Program-made: the position numbers and the translations under genes
Source of the DNA: Legionella yabuuchiae
GTDB lineage: Bacteria > Pseudomonadota > Gammaproteobacteria > Legionellales > Legionellaceae
Direction of reading: 5' to 3'
Length of the DNA: 64,000 nt
NCBI RefSeq assembly: GCF_900640115.1
Contig: NZ_CAAAIW010000005.1
Coordinates: 59,963-123,962 of the forward strand
Notes under the pieces: model-generated
What the model was told of the DNA's origin: nothing
Database searches by the model: none
What the model saw: the letters and a program-made list of their open reading frames with translations, nothing else
Part shown: in pieces, positions 9,938 to 19,055 of the stretch
Position numbering within the stretch: position 1 is the first letter of the stretch
How the letters are laid out: every line of letters begins with the position of its first letter

Positions 9938-10810
9938 CTAGAGTTCTTTAGCGTTTTGTAAGAATTGGCAAAAAGCCTCCCCTATTTCAGGGTGACGCTT
10001 TCCAAAAGCAACCATGGCTTGCAAATAACCAAGTTTTGATCCACAGTCATAACGCTTGCCATCAAATTGATACGCTTTTACGGATTCTTGTTTTAACAAT
10101 TGCTGAATACCATCGGTTAATTGAATTTCACCACGACCGTCAAGGGTTGTTTGCTTTAAACAAGAAAAAATAGTCGGTGTGAAAATATACCGGCCAACGG
10201 ACGCTAAGTTAGAGGGAGCAGATTCTCTCTGGGGCTTTTCTACCATGGCACTAATATCAGAAAAATGAGCATGGTCATCCGTAACACGGACTACTCCATA
10301 CTGATGAACTTCGGCCCATGGCACAGGTTGCACCGCCAATACAGAACGTTTAGCAGTATTAAAATAATCCACCATGGCGCCTAGACAAGAATGATTTGCA
10401 TCGTCGATCAAATCATCCGCCAACAATACTGCAAATGGTTCTTCACCCACCACGTGTTCTGCACAGAGCACCGCATGCCCAAGACCTAGTGGTTGATGTT
10501 GTCGAACGTACGTAAATTGGATACCTGGTGGAGAAATATTTCGGACTAAATCCAGTAAGCCCTCTTTTCTCTGTTCCTGTAATCTCGATTCTAATTCAAA
10601 ATTATTATCAAAATGATCTTCAATGGCCCTCTTACTCGAGCTGGTGATAAAAATCATATGATGGATACCTGCTCGAACGGCCTCTTCTACGGCATATTGA
10701 ATGAGGGGTTTATCTACGATGGGTAACATTTCCTTGGGATTTGCTTTCGTTGCAGGAAGAAACCTAGAGCCCAATCCAGCTACAGGGAAAACGGCTTTTT
10801 TTACGTTCAT
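9938..10810 (-). CDS. galU: UTP-glucose-1-phosphate uridylyltransferase
   Basis: Makes UDP-glucose from UTP and glucose-1-phosphate. The 290-residue product opens with the nucleotidyltransferase motif FPVAGLGSRFLPATK, followed by KEMLPIVDKPLIQY, VLLADDLID and DGRGEIQLTD, all hallmarks of GalU. The ATG lies inside the stop region of ugd (4-base overlap). The two enzymes act in sequence and are translationally coupled. UDP-glucose and UDP-glucuronate feed surface polysaccharide or LPS synthesis. Confidence 0.95.
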   Translation of the reverse strand: MNVKKAVFPVAGLGSRFLPATKANPKEMLPIVDKPLIQYAVEEAVRAGIHHMIFITSSSKRAIEDHFDNNFELESRLQEQRKEGLLDLVRNISPPGIQFTYVRQHQPLGLGHAVLCAEHVVGEEPFAVLLADDLIDDANHSCLGAMVDYFNTAKRSVLAVQPVPWAEVHQYGVVRVTDDHAHFSDISAMVEKPQRESAPSNLASVGRYIFTPTIFSCLKQTTLDGRGEIQLTDGIQQLLKQESVKAYQFDGKRYDCGSKLGYLQAMVAFGKRHPEIGEAFCQFLQNAKEL

Positions 10811-12165
10811 AAACTAAAATCCTTCTCAATGCCCACGGGGGGTCTTCCAACGGAATAATACAACGCAATTCCCGATTGAATCACTTCTGATAATGGAAAA
10901 CAATTGCGCCCATCAATTAAAGGCGTCTTCTTTAGAGTGTGCGCCAGATTTTGAAGGGGATAGGATTTAAATTCATCCCATTCCGTTGCAATAACCAATC
11001 CATCAAGGGAATTGGTTTGAATCGCTTCTTGTGCACTTCTACACCAGGTAATCGTATCATGTTCGGGTAGAATTTTTTTAGCCGCACTCATCGCTACTGG
11101 GTCATACAATCTTAAATTTACCCCGGCATTTAATAAAGCGTTTATGATCACTAAACTACTCGCTTCCCGCATATCATCCGTACCAGGTTTGAACGATAGC
11201 CCCCAGATTGCGATCGTTCGGTTAGTCAAATCATGATTATAGTGCTGTAATAATTTATTATATACCCAGTTTTTTTGATGGTTATTAGCAGCATCAATGG
11301 CTTCTATTAAAGGGGCATTAATTCCTTTTGCAAGCGCGGTATGTTTTAAAGCGCGGATGTCTTTAGGAAAACAAGATCCGCCATATCCAATCCCTGCTTG
11401 AATAAAGTACGGTCCAATGCGATGATCAAACCCCATTCCTTCACGCACTTCTTCAATATCTGCGCCCGATTCTTCCGCAATTAAACTGATCTGATTCATA
11501 AAACTGATTTTGCAAGCTAACATAGCATTCGCCGCATATTTGGTTAATTCAGCCGATTGACGAGTCATGCTTACTAATGGAACACCCTTTGCAATAAGGG
11601 GTTTATAAATAGCTTTGAGAGGCTCTAGTGCCTGTTGTTCACCACCCAGTATAATCCTATCAGCGTTTAAAAAATCATAAACAGCAGATCCTTCTCGTAA
11701 GAACTCAGGATTAGAAGCCACGTCAATTATAAAGTTACTGGCTCTCGTTTGCTGTATGTTTCTAATAAGCGCGCTTAGTTTATCGCCAGTTCCGACAGGA
11801 ACGGTTGATTTTGTTACCACTAAGGTATCTTTTTCGGTTTGATTAGCAATCTGTTGAGCAATCACAAGAACTTGTGATAAATCCGCATCTCCGTTAGACA
11901 AACTCGGCGTGCCAGTAGCGATGAAATGGACTTGCCCAAATTCAATAGCATAGAATACATCCGAAGAAAAAGTTAGTCGGCCCGATTCGAGTTCTTCGTG
12001 TAATAGTTCTGGCAATTGCTCTTCAAAGATTGGGCACGTTCCGTGCTTTAAGAGATTGATTTTTGACTCATCAATATCAATGCAGAGAACTTTATGTCCC
12101 ATATGCGCAAAACAGACAGCGGAAACCAGACCGACATAGCCTGCTCCATATACGGAAATGTTCAT
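10807..12165 (-). CDS. ugd: UDP-glucose 6-dehydrogenase
   Basis: Oxidises UDP-glucose to UDP-glucuronate with two NAD. 452 residues: N-terminal Rossmann domain (GAGYVGLVSA, from residue 7), then FIATGTP, EFLREGSA and the catalytic Cys265 within GGSCFPKD. The C-terminal UDP-binding domain carries GLSFKPGTDDMREASS. The gene begins the ugd-galU pair; upstream is a complete copy of palindromic family 1. Confidence 0.95.
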   Translation of the reverse strand: MNISVYGAGYVGLVSAVCFAHMGHKVLCIDIDESKINLLKHGTCPIFEEQLPELLHEELESGRLTFSSDVFYAIEFGQVHFIATGTPSLSNGDADLSQVLVIAQQIANQTEKDTLVVTKSTVPVGTGDKLSALIRNIQQTRASNFIIDVASNPEFLREGSAVYDFLNADRIILGGEQQALEPLKAIYKPLIAKGVPLVSMTRQSAELTKYAANAMLACKISFMNQISLIAEESGADIEEVREGMGFDHRIGPYFIQAGIGYGGSCFPKDIRALKHTALAKGINAPLIEAIDAANNHQKNWVYNKLLQHYNHDLTNRTIAIWGLSFKPGTDDMREASSLVIINALLNAGVNLRLYDPVAMSAAKKILPEHDTITWCRSAQEAIQTNSLDGLVIATEWDEFKSYPLQNLAHTLKKTPLIDGRNCFPLSEVIQSGIALYYSVGRPPVGIEKDFSL

Positions 12166-12228
12166 GTTTTTCTCAAAAAATAAATGTGAGCATTATCGAT
12201 AAATTTTGTGGAAATGACAAATTTAGTT

Positions 12229-12385
12229 TATCCCCGTGATCGTTCAAAAGACATGTTTTTAGGCGCCTTTATTGTTTGTCCTGTCGCATTTTAAAAAGCG
12301 AGTAACGGCTCATTCCCTTGCGAGTTTTTTAAAATGCGGCAGTGCGAAAAGCATAAATCACGCATTTTGAACGATCACGGGTATA
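12229..12385. repeat. Family 1 palindromic repeat, complete copy A
   Basis: A 157-base nested palindrome in the gap between divergent ugd and sdaA. The ends pair as CCCGTGATCGTTCAAAA with TTTTGAACGATCACGGG. The centre pairs GCATTTTAAAAAGCGAG with CTTGCGAG...TTTTTTAAAATGC. Its reverse complement is nearly identical to copy B at 55720-55883. The outermost bases are TAT..., ending ...TATA, as expected for an element inserting at TA. It has no coding capacity and resembles a miniature inverted-repeat element. The rest of the 12166-12526 gap shows no gene and should contain the ugd and sdaA promoters. Confidence 0.85.
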
Positions 12386-12526
12386 GGTATCTCTATAGAG
12401 AGTCTTTAACTTACTGTGGCTTGCATCTCATATAAAGCTACCGTGCAAAAATCTCTCACTACTTAATTCTTACCTATGATAATATCCTATACTGTTTAAT
12501 GAACCCTCATATCGAGTTTTATTTAA

Positions 12527-13900
12527 ATGAATATTAGTTTTTTTGATTTATTTTCCATTGGTATTGGACCTTCCAGCTCCCACACCGTGGGACCTATGTA
12601 TGCCGCAAATGAATTTTTAAAACTCCTTGTTGATAGAGGACAGTTTGATCAAGTTGCGCGCGTTAAAGTCGAGCTTTACGGCTCACTCGCTCTAACCGGC
12701 AAAGGGCACGGTACCGATAAAGCGATATTGAACGGACTGGAAGGTAAAGATCCGGAATCCGTTGACCCAGAAAGCATGGTTCCCAGGATGACAGAAATTA
12801 TTTCCAATAAAGAACTGCTACTGGCTGGCAAAAAAATTATTTCTTTTCAGGAAAAAGATTTTATTTTATATCAAAAAGAAGTGCTTCCGAAACATAGCAA
12901 TGGCATGAAATTTACTGCGTTTGATGCAAATAATCATTATTTATTAAGCCAAATCTATTATTCCATTGGTGGTGGTTTTATTACGACGGATGAAGCATTT
13001 GATCAATTAGAAGCGGATGACATTCAATTACCCTACCCCTTTGATACAGCGAAACAACTACTTGATTTGTGTAAAACGAATGGTTTGACCATTACTGAAT
13101 TAATGTTTGCCAATGAAAAAAGCTGGCGTGATGAAGAGGCTATTTATTCAGGGATTTTAGAGATAGCCAGGGTTATGTGCGAATGCATTGACAATGGCTG
13201 TCATCATCCAGGCGAACTTCCAGGTGGCCTTAATCTTAAACGCCGAGCGCCTGATCTCTATAACAAATTAAATACGCAAAATGGCATTCCTAGCGCTTAT
13301 GAGCGTTCTGATATTATGAATCGGCTGAATTTATACGCCATGGCTGTAAATGAAGAAAATGCCGCGGGGGGGCGAATTGTTACCGCCCCAACCAATGGGG
13401 CAGCGGGAATAATTCCTGCCGTTTTTAAATACTGTCAAGACGCTCATGGTAAATTAGATAAAGAGGATGTCTATACCTATTTCTTAACTGCCGCTGCCAT
13501 TGGTATTTTATATAAAAAAGGAGCTTCCATATCCGGTGCTGAAGTGGGATGTCAAGGTGAAGTTGGCGTGGCGTCATCTATGGCAGCCGCAGGACTTACC
13601 GCCGTCTTGGGCGGCAGCATCGATCAGATCGAAAATGCTGCCGAGATTGCCATGGAACATCATCTTGGAATGACTTGTGATCCTGTATTAGGACTTGTCC
13701 AAATCCCATGCATTGAGCGCAACGCCATGGGTTCAGTAAAAGCCGTGAATGCCTCTCGCATGGCGTTAATAGGCGATGGTCAACATAAAATTTCTTTAGA
13801 TAAAGTCATCAAAACCATGAAACAAACCGGGTTGGATATGCAAAGTATTTATAAGGAAACATCGACGGGTGGTCTCGCGGTCAATTTCACGGAATGCTAG
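12527..13900 (+). CDS. sdaA: L-serine dehydratase, iron-sulfur type
   Basis: Deaminates L-serine to pyruvate with a labile [4Fe-4S] cluster. The 457-residue single-chain form has an N-terminal beta domain ([15 protein letters not shown] near residue 11) and a C-terminal alpha domain with the NGAAG loop. The conserved cysteine segments [15 protein letters not shown] and [16 protein letters not shown] are present. The 3' end overlaps the convergent MFS gene by 14 bases. Together with ald and hutU it points to amino-acid catabolism. No strong ribosome site is seen; the start is chosen by alignment to the family N-terminus. Confidence 0.95.
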   Translation: MNISFFDLFSIGIGPSSSHTVGPMYAANEFLKLLVDRGQFDQVARVKVELYGSLALTGKGHGTDKAILNGLEGKDPESVDPESMVPRMTEIISNKELLLAGKKIISFQEKDFILYQKEVLPKHSNGMKFTAFDANNHYLLSQIYYSIGGGFITTDEAFDQLEADDIQLPYPFDTAKQLLDLCKTNGLTITELMFANEKSWRDEEAIYSGILEIARVMCECIDNGCHHPGELPGGLNLKRRAPDLYNKLNTQNGIPSAYERSDIMNRLNLYAMAVNEENAAGGRIVTAPTNGAAGIIPAVFKYCQDAHGKLDKEDVYTYFLTAAAIGILYKKGASISGAEVGCQGEVGVASSMAAAGLTAVLGGSIDQIENAAEIAMEHHLGMTCDPVLGLVQIPCIERNAMGSVKAVNASRMALIGDGQHKISLDKVIKTMKQTGLDMQSIYKETSTGGLAVNFTEC

Positions 13901-15176
13901 ATTTTCGCCCAGGATGAGATTCTTTAATGAGAAATAATACCAAAATTAAGCTTAAGAAATAACAACATGGCATAACCAACAGTGCTTTTTGATAGCTGCT
14001 AACGGTATACGTTGTAATACCATTTACAATGTCATAATCACCGAATCGGTGCAAAAACACACCAACCAGGGGCTGAAAGATGGCCCCGCCAATTAATACC
14101 GAAAGATTGTTAAATCCAGACGCCGTTCCAACTAAATGATTGGGATTATTGTCTTTAACTACGGCAAAACTAACCGTTTGACCGCCAGCGCCTAAGCCCA
14201 AAACAAACAAGACCAAATACATCCAGCTCATTTCAACACCAGGAACATAAAGTAGAACGCAAGTAGCCAAGAAACCGAAAAAAGCGCTTAATCCCAATGC
14301 TAAGCGTCGACTGTAGAACCGATCGCTTAACCAGCCTAATACTGGGCTGCCTATTCCTATGCCAAGCCAGATCATACTGCACATACCAGAAGCTTCAACA
14401 ACACCGATTTGATATTTTTCTTCAAGATAAGGAACGCCCCAAAGTGCCGCAAACACCGCTATGGGAGTCCATATCGTAAAGGCATACGCCCCTGTTTTCC
14501 ACGTATAAGCGTGTTTACAGACCGCCACTAATCGCTGCCATTCATCGCGAAACCGGTGCAATGGCTTTTCTTGAGTGGGATGATTTGGATAATCGCGGAT
14601 AAAAGTCCAGAGAAAAATAGCGAGGATAAGTCCCATAATCGCTAAAATAAAGCTGGCCTCGCGCCAACCAAGCGCTTCTGTCATTGCCGCCAGCGGCATT
14701 TCTCCAAACATAGCACCCACTGAACTCATCGCCTGTGCAATGCCAGCGAGTATTGCAAAATATTGGGGGGGAAACCAACGAGAGAGCAACACCAATACAC
14801 CAATAAATGAAAACGCTGAACCAATTCCAATTAAAAATCGCCCCATGGCTGCGGTAAATACACTGTCCGTGGAAGCAAAAAAGAATGAACCAATTGCACA
14901 AAGCACTAAAGCAAAGGTCATTAATTTACGCGGACCGTAGCGATCAAACAAAACACCGGCTGGCAATTGCATTGGGGCATAAGCATAAAAATAAAAAGCC
15001 GAGATAATGCCAAATCCTTCAGCACTGACTTTAAACGTTTTCATCATCGGATCGGCCATGACGCTGGGCGCTACTTGCAAGATAAATTCATACATGTAAA
15101 AAGAAGCTGCCAGAAAGAAAATAAAGTAAGCTTTCAAGAGACTATGTTCTGATGATTTTGATGGATATGTACTCAA
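13887..15176 (-). CDS. Major facilitator superfamily transporter (Legionella/Coxiella type)
   Basis: A 429-residue inner-membrane protein with about twelve hydrophobic helices. The MFS motif between helices 2 and 3 reads [11 protein letters not shown], and a second loop reads [11 protein letters not shown]. The early segment [20 protein letters not shown] is typical of a paralogous MFS group expanded in Legionella and Coxiella, some members of which (Pht proteins) import amino acids or nucleosides. The substrate here cannot be read from sequence. It is convergent with and overlaps sdaA by 14 bases. Confidence 0.85.
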   Translation of the reverse strand: MSTYPSKSSEHSLLKAYFIFFLAASFYMYEFILQVAPSVMADPMMKTFKVSAEGFGIISAFYFYAYAPMQLPAGVLFDRYGPRKLMTFALVLCAIGSFFFASTDSVFTAAMGRFLIGIGSAFSFIGVLVLLSRWFPPQYFAILAGIAQAMSSVGAMFGEMPLAAMTEALGWREASFILAIMGLILAIFLWTFIRDYPNHPTQEKPLHRFRDEWQRLVAVCKHAYTWKTGAYAFTIWTPIAVFAALWGVPYLEEKYQIGVVEASGMCSMIWLGIGIGSPVLGWLSDRFYSRRLALGLSAFFGFLATCVLLYVPGVEMSWMYLVLFVLGLGAGGQTVSFAVVKDNNPNHLVGTASGFNNLSVLIGGAIFQPLVGVFLHRFGDYDIVNGITTYTVSSYQKALLVMPCCYFLSLILVLFLIKESHPGRKSSIP

Positions 15177-15395
15177 AGCAATACCAGCGTTATAAAATAC
15201 ACATTAGACCCAAGCTAAATTCTTTTGTCAAGGCGTTCATTTTTAATCCATGATTCAGCTCTTATTTAAGATTAAACTTAGGCTGATTTTTCACTCGTTC
15301 GTGTTTGCCACCGGACATTTTTTTAGGTGGCTAGAGGTTGATGCAATCCAGTAGTTCTAGCTGAAATTGCTAAATTACAAGATTTTCGCTATCGC

Positions 15396-16487
15396 TCAAC
15401 TATAATAAATTGCGCCCAAGATGGCGGGTTTTTGGGCACCTGTAATCGTACACATATCGACCGGCGTTTTTGTCATTGTTTTCTTAGCGAGCCAAGCAAA
15501 CATCATAGCTTCAATATAATTAGGATCAACCCCGATGACCTCTGTGCTGCTTACGTTTGCCGCAGTAAGCTTCGCTGCTATTTCACTTAAAAGCTTAGTA
15601 TTTTGCGCACCACCACCACAAACATACACCTTTTTAGGTTTGAAAGAGCTTTTCTCAATTGCATCGCATATTGTATTCGCGGTTAAGGCAAGTAAAGTCG
15701 CCTGCACATCTTCGAGTTTATAATGTTCTTCAAGATAATGCGTTAGCCAGTCAGAAGAAAAATATTCTTTACCAATGCTTTTAGGGATCGGTTTATGAAA
15801 ATAAGGATCTTGTAAAAAATGATCCAGCAATGCGTGATTTACAATCCCTGTAGAAGCCCAATCTCCATTCGCGTCGTATGGGCGATGAAGATGCTTTTTA
15901 GTCCAATAATCCATTAAGCAGTTTCCAGGTCCAGTATCAAATCCGCGACTGGCCTGGCCTTTGTGTAAAAACGTCACGTTTGCGATCCCGCCAATGTTTA
16001 CAACAGCAACAGGGTCTTCTGATAGAGTCTCGAATAAAGCTTGGTGATAAACTGGCGCAAAGGGCGCACCAATTCCACCAAGTGCTAAGTCACGCGTTCT
16101 AAAATCTGCAACCACGGTGATCCCTGTCTTCACAGCGATTGTGTGGGCGCATCCTAATTGCAATGTATAAGGTATCGTTGTCGTCACATCATGAGCAATG
16201 GTTTGCCCATGACTACCAATGGCCCGAATATGGTTAAAGGAAATTTGAGACTGCAATAAAAGTTCATTTACAGCGTCTGCAAAATCATGTCCGATTAAGG
16301 TATTTAATTGAGGGATAATGCCTAGAGAGTATTTTTTTTGAGTTAAAACTTCATTTAATAATTCTAAGGTTTGAGCGCAATAAGAAGTTGTAATGCCTGC
16401 AATTAATCGATTGCTATCAACATCAACGAGTGCTGCGTCAATACCATCCATGCTTGTTCCAGACATTAACCCAATATACAAATTCAC
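15396..16487 (-). CDS. anmK: Anhydro-N-acetylmuramic acid kinase
   Basis: Converts recycled 1,6-anhydro-MurNAc to MurNAc-6-phosphate with ATP. 363 residues; the start is a GTG read as MNLYIGLMSGTSMDGID, the exact N-terminal signature of the family. DFRTRDLALGGIGAPFAPVYHQ, NIGGIANVTF and FDTGPGNCLMD are also present. It stands alone on the minus strand; about 220 bases of non-coding DNA separate it from the MFS gene, and a membrane-protein gene ends 17 bases upstream. Confidence 0.95.
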   Translation of the reverse strand: MNLYIGLMSGTSMDGIDAALVDVDSNRLIAGITTSYCAQTLELLNEVLTQKKYSLGIIPQLNTLIGHDFADAVNELLLQSQISFNHIRAIGSHGQTIAHDVTTTIPYTLQLGCAHTIAVKTGITVVADFRTRDLALGGIGAPFAPVYHQALFETLSEDPVAVVNIGGIANVTFLHKGQASRGFDTGPGNCLMDYWTKKHLHRPYDANGDWASTGIVNHALLDHFLQDPYFHKPIPKSIGKEYFSSDWLTHYLEEHYKLEDVQATLLALTANTICDAIEKSSFKPKKVYVCGGGAQNTKLLSEIAAKLTAANVSSTEVIGVDPNYIEAMMFAWLAKKTMTKTPVDMCTITGAQKPAILGAIYYS

Positions 16488-16504
16488 AATTTAAACCCCA
16501 GAAA

Positions 16505-17098
16505 TTAACTATATTCCGGCTTTAGCATTCCTTTGAATGCATTATAACGCGCCTGTACCCATGATTCAAAAGAATCTTCACGCGTGAATCTTGCTTTATC
16601 ATCTTCTTTCCATCCTTCAATTAATGTCATCAGTGGTCTGGATAATAAACTGACAGATGATTTGAGAAAAAAACAAACACCTACCAATAACATAGCCCCG
16701 GAAAATAACAAACATTGAATGGCTTTGTTGCTATGGTTCTCTCCGTCTTTTTGCTTTATTCCAGCGTTAATGGCTAACAGCTGTATACTTTCCCAAAAAG
16801 CTAACGCAAGAGACGTTAAAGAAATGGATATCCCTAACAGTGAGACCGCGGTTGCCCCAACAATCTCATCGAAATAATCATACCGATCATAAATCGGTTC
16901 TAACATAGTTAATCGCTTTAATACCTCCTGGCTAATTTTTGATAATGCAGTATTAACGTCTCCTTGAGAGAGATCATTTTCAATATCATTCATTGTTTCG
17001 GTTAAATCCTCCAGTAAGCAATTAATATGATCATAATAATTTTGGAAAGTATTTTTTGTACGGCTTGGTTTTTTTTGTTTTTTAAAAATGGTATACAC
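16505..17098 (-). CDS. Uncharacterised protein with two membrane helices
   Basis: 197 residues, family unknown to me. A basic N-terminus (KKQKKPSRTK) and an acidic helical region (about 20-75) precede a pair of hydrophobic segments (about 82-110 and 128-150), which would form a hairpin in a membrane. A charged C-terminus ends RYNAFKGMLKPEYS. The start is a GTG with AAGGAA at good spacing. It lies 17 bases upstream of anmK on the same strand. Two helices flanked by long polar arms also occur in host-targeted effectors, but nothing here proves that. Confidence 0.65.
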   Translation of the reverse strand: MYTIFKKQKKPSRTKNTFQNYYDHINCLLEDLTETMNDIENDLSQGDVNTALSKISQEVLKRLTMLEPIYDRYDYFDEIVGATAVSLLGISISLTSLALAFWESIQLLAINAGIKQKDGENHSNKAIQCLLFSGAMLLVGVCFFLKSSVSLLSRPLMTLIEGWKEDDKARFTREDSFESWVQARYNAFKGMLKPEYS

Positions 17099-17139
17099 TG
17101 AAATTTCCTTAATAACACTTAAACAGGTTCTTAAAATAT

Positions 17140-17625
17140 TTAATATGGTATGATGTAGTTGATTTTAAACAAATAAATTCGCCAGACATGCCAAAAAGTC
17201 GCGAGCAAGCTAATTGGGGTAAGTATATCTGTAAATAAAACAGGGCCGACATTCCCAGACTTGTAATTACCCATCTTGATCATTTCACGAAGATGACCCC
17301 AAGCTACTCCGAATGAGAAAATTGAAAAAGAAACCACAATGCCCGGAGCAAAAACAGGATAAAAATAAGCCAGCACACCGCCGACTCCAAATCCCAAATC
17401 GGCATAGCCTGCCTCATGTTGGAAAGGCGAAGGCTTCCAACCCATTTCTCTGGCTGTTTTGCGCGTTTTGTAACAATAATAAAACCATTCTATGATGCTC
17501 AAAATCCCAACCGAAAATAACAATAAACAAGATAATAAAGCTGCGAAATAAGTAGGAAATAAAGGAGATACCAAATAAGCGTATATAAACGAGGTGGCGA
17601 AAAGCACCGGAGCGAGAAAATTCAT
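17140..17625 (-). CDS. Integral membrane protein, DUF6790-like
   Basis: 161 residues from an ATG with AAGGG upstream; a TTG six bases earlier is less likely. Four or five hydrophobic helices are visible. The loop MGWKPSPFQHEAGYADLGFGVGG and the later GVAWGHLREMIK resemble a small membrane family I recall as DUF6790; its function is unknown. It stands about 40 bases upstream of the two-helix protein, so the two may be co-transcribed. Confidence 0.7.
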   Translation of the reverse strand: MNFLAPVLFATSFIYAYLVSPLFPTYFAALLSCLLLFSVGILSIIEWFYYCYKTRKTAREMGWKPSPFQHEAGYADLGFGVGGVLAYFYPVFAPGIVVSFSIFSFGVAWGHLREMIKMGNYKSGNVGPVLFTDILTPISLLATFWHVWRIYLFKINYIIPY

Positions 17626-17759
17626 GATCAAACCCTTAATAGTTATGAAAAATTTTTGTTACTTTACTTAAATTTATCTTAAATAAATAGTGGGGTTTGG
17701 CCGCGTCCCAAGTTTTAAAAAGCAACCAGTATTAATTTTTCCTTGTCAAAGTCGCTTCC

Positions 17760-17912
17760 TATACTCATTCCACCTGAAGATACTGGTTTTTTCGCGACTT
17801 GATTTTTGTGTCAGCGATTTGTTCAAAAGCGAAGTAATTGCGAGCTTTTGAACAAATCGCTGGCGTAAAAAGCGATAGCGAAAATCCAGTACCTTCAGGT
17901 GGAATGGGTATA
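17760..17912. repeat. Family 2 nested palindromic repeat, complete copy
   Basis: A 153-base element. The ends pair imperfectly, TATACTCATTCCACCTGAAG with CTTCAGGTGGAATGGGTATA. An inner 19-bp perfect stem pairs CAGCGATTTGTTCAAAAGC with its complement around a 14-base loop. It has the same plan as family 1 (TATA-type ends, outer and inner stems) but unrelated sequence. A reduced copy lies at 26750-26792. An open frame crossing it is explained by the palindrome and is not taken as a gene. Confidence 0.85.
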
Positions 17913-17932
17913 TATTGCTCTAATGCGTGTGA

Positions 17933-17965
17933 CAAAAACAAAAAATGCCTTATTAGAAAGGCATT
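17933..17965 (-). terminator. Rho-independent terminator after the GNAT gene
   Basis: Read on the minus strand: AATGCCTT, a six-base loop, AAGGCATT, followed by TTTTTGTTTTTG. It is about 77 bases past the stop of the acetyltransferase gene at 18042 and correctly oriented for it. Confidence 0.75.
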
Positions 17966-18041
17966 AATGGGCGTAAACGGTAGGAGTGCATGAATAATGA
18001 TTCGATATTTACTCAAATAACTATTACGATGGCGGCTTTTT

Positions 18042-18509
18042 TTATTTTACAGGATCAATTTCTTCATATTCTATTAACTTCATATGTAACAGAGGGTATG
18101 GTTTACCCTGCCCATCTAATGGTGAACGAGCAATAACTTTAAACCCCATTTTTTCATAAAATCGCCTTGCTTTAGGATTTTCCTCGTTAACATCCACTTC
18201 GTCAACATTCATTTCTTTGATAGCAAATTTACACAACAAAGAACCCACCCCCTGCCCTTGATACTCAAGAGAAATAAAAAGCATTTCAATTTTATTACTG
18301 GCGACACCTATAAAACCAATCCACTTACTGTCTTTATTTTTAATACCTTTAAGAGTAACTTTGTCGAAATATTGATTCAAAATCAGTGGTTTTAATTCTT
18401 TTATATCGTTTTCTTTTAAAAAATCATGCGTTGCCCTAACTGATTTCTCCCATAACTCAATAAGCTCATGCTGGTCTGACTTGGTTATATCGATAATTTT
18501 TTCTATCAT
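18042..18509 (-). CDS. GNAT acetyltransferase, YjaB-like
   Basis: 155 residues from the ATG at 18509. An ATG-less extension upstream lacks family similarity and is dropped. The beginning LIELWEKSVRATHDFL and end GKPYPLLHMKL match E. coli YjaB, an acetyl-CoA-dependent lysine/small-molecule acetyltransferase. The acetyl-CoA pyrophosphate loop is QGQGVGSLLC and the conserved NPKARRFYEKMGF lies near residue 125. It is a single gene with its own terminator, in an accessory region. The substrate is unknown. Confidence 0.85.
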   Translation of the reverse strand: MIEKIIDITKSDQHELIELWEKSVRATHDFLKENDIKELKPLILNQYFDKVTLKGIKNKDSKWIGFIGVASNKIEMLFISLEYQGQGVGSLLCKFAIKEMNVDEVDVNEENPKARRFYEKMGFKVIARSPLDGQGKPYPLLHMKLIEYEEIDPVK

Positions 18510-19055
18510 GCTAGTCTCTATAATATAGCGAACGTTATGCTGCATTTAAGTCTAAATTTTGTTCATGAGTTGTTACTTGTGAATACACTACGTGTACTTA
18601 TTGCCATTTTCGTTCAGTAAGTCCACGACTTACACCCTGTAACGAACTTTGATTTGTGACTAGAATATACGAAATAATTTTAGGGATAAATTGACAGTGT
18701 CGCTCTTCCCTATTCTATCATTCAACAACCCATCGTTTTTAAGACTTGCCACATTTTGAGAAATCTCTTCCAAATGCTCGCTCTCTTTTCATCATGACTT
18801 GCTTATGGGCTTTGATAAACTATGCTTGTGAGGCCAGACAGGGATTGTTAAATACGGACTATTTTGAGTCAGAGATGAATCAAGCCGCAAGGAACGCGGC
18901 ATAATCCTCCGATGTTTAATTAAATTTTTGACTTTTCACTCTTTCTAATTACAGGCGCTTCCTAAAGCTATTTCTCTTATCGAGTCCATGGGTTTAAGTT
19001 TTAAATAAACCTTAATGTTTGTAAATCAAAAAATTTGATGGCTAAAATTAATGTT
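18510..19055. other. Non-coding stretch between GNAT and hybrid kinase genes
   Basis: About 545 bases with no convincing gene on either strand. It holds only small hairpins: GTAAGTC-CAC-GACTTAC (18617-18633) and GCCGC-N7-GCGGC (18884-18900). It should contain the promoter of the acetyltransferase gene. It may be eroded former coding DNA, but I recognise nothing in it. Confidence 0.5.

Noticed and set aside
15307..15331. GCCACC...GGTGGC hairpin between the MFS and anmK genes
   Set aside because: Short stem with a 12-base loop and no T-run on the minus strand, so not supported as a terminator.
17765..18016. 83-codon open frame on the minus strand
   Set aside because: Mostly made of the family 2 palindrome and the terminator of the acetyltransferase gene.
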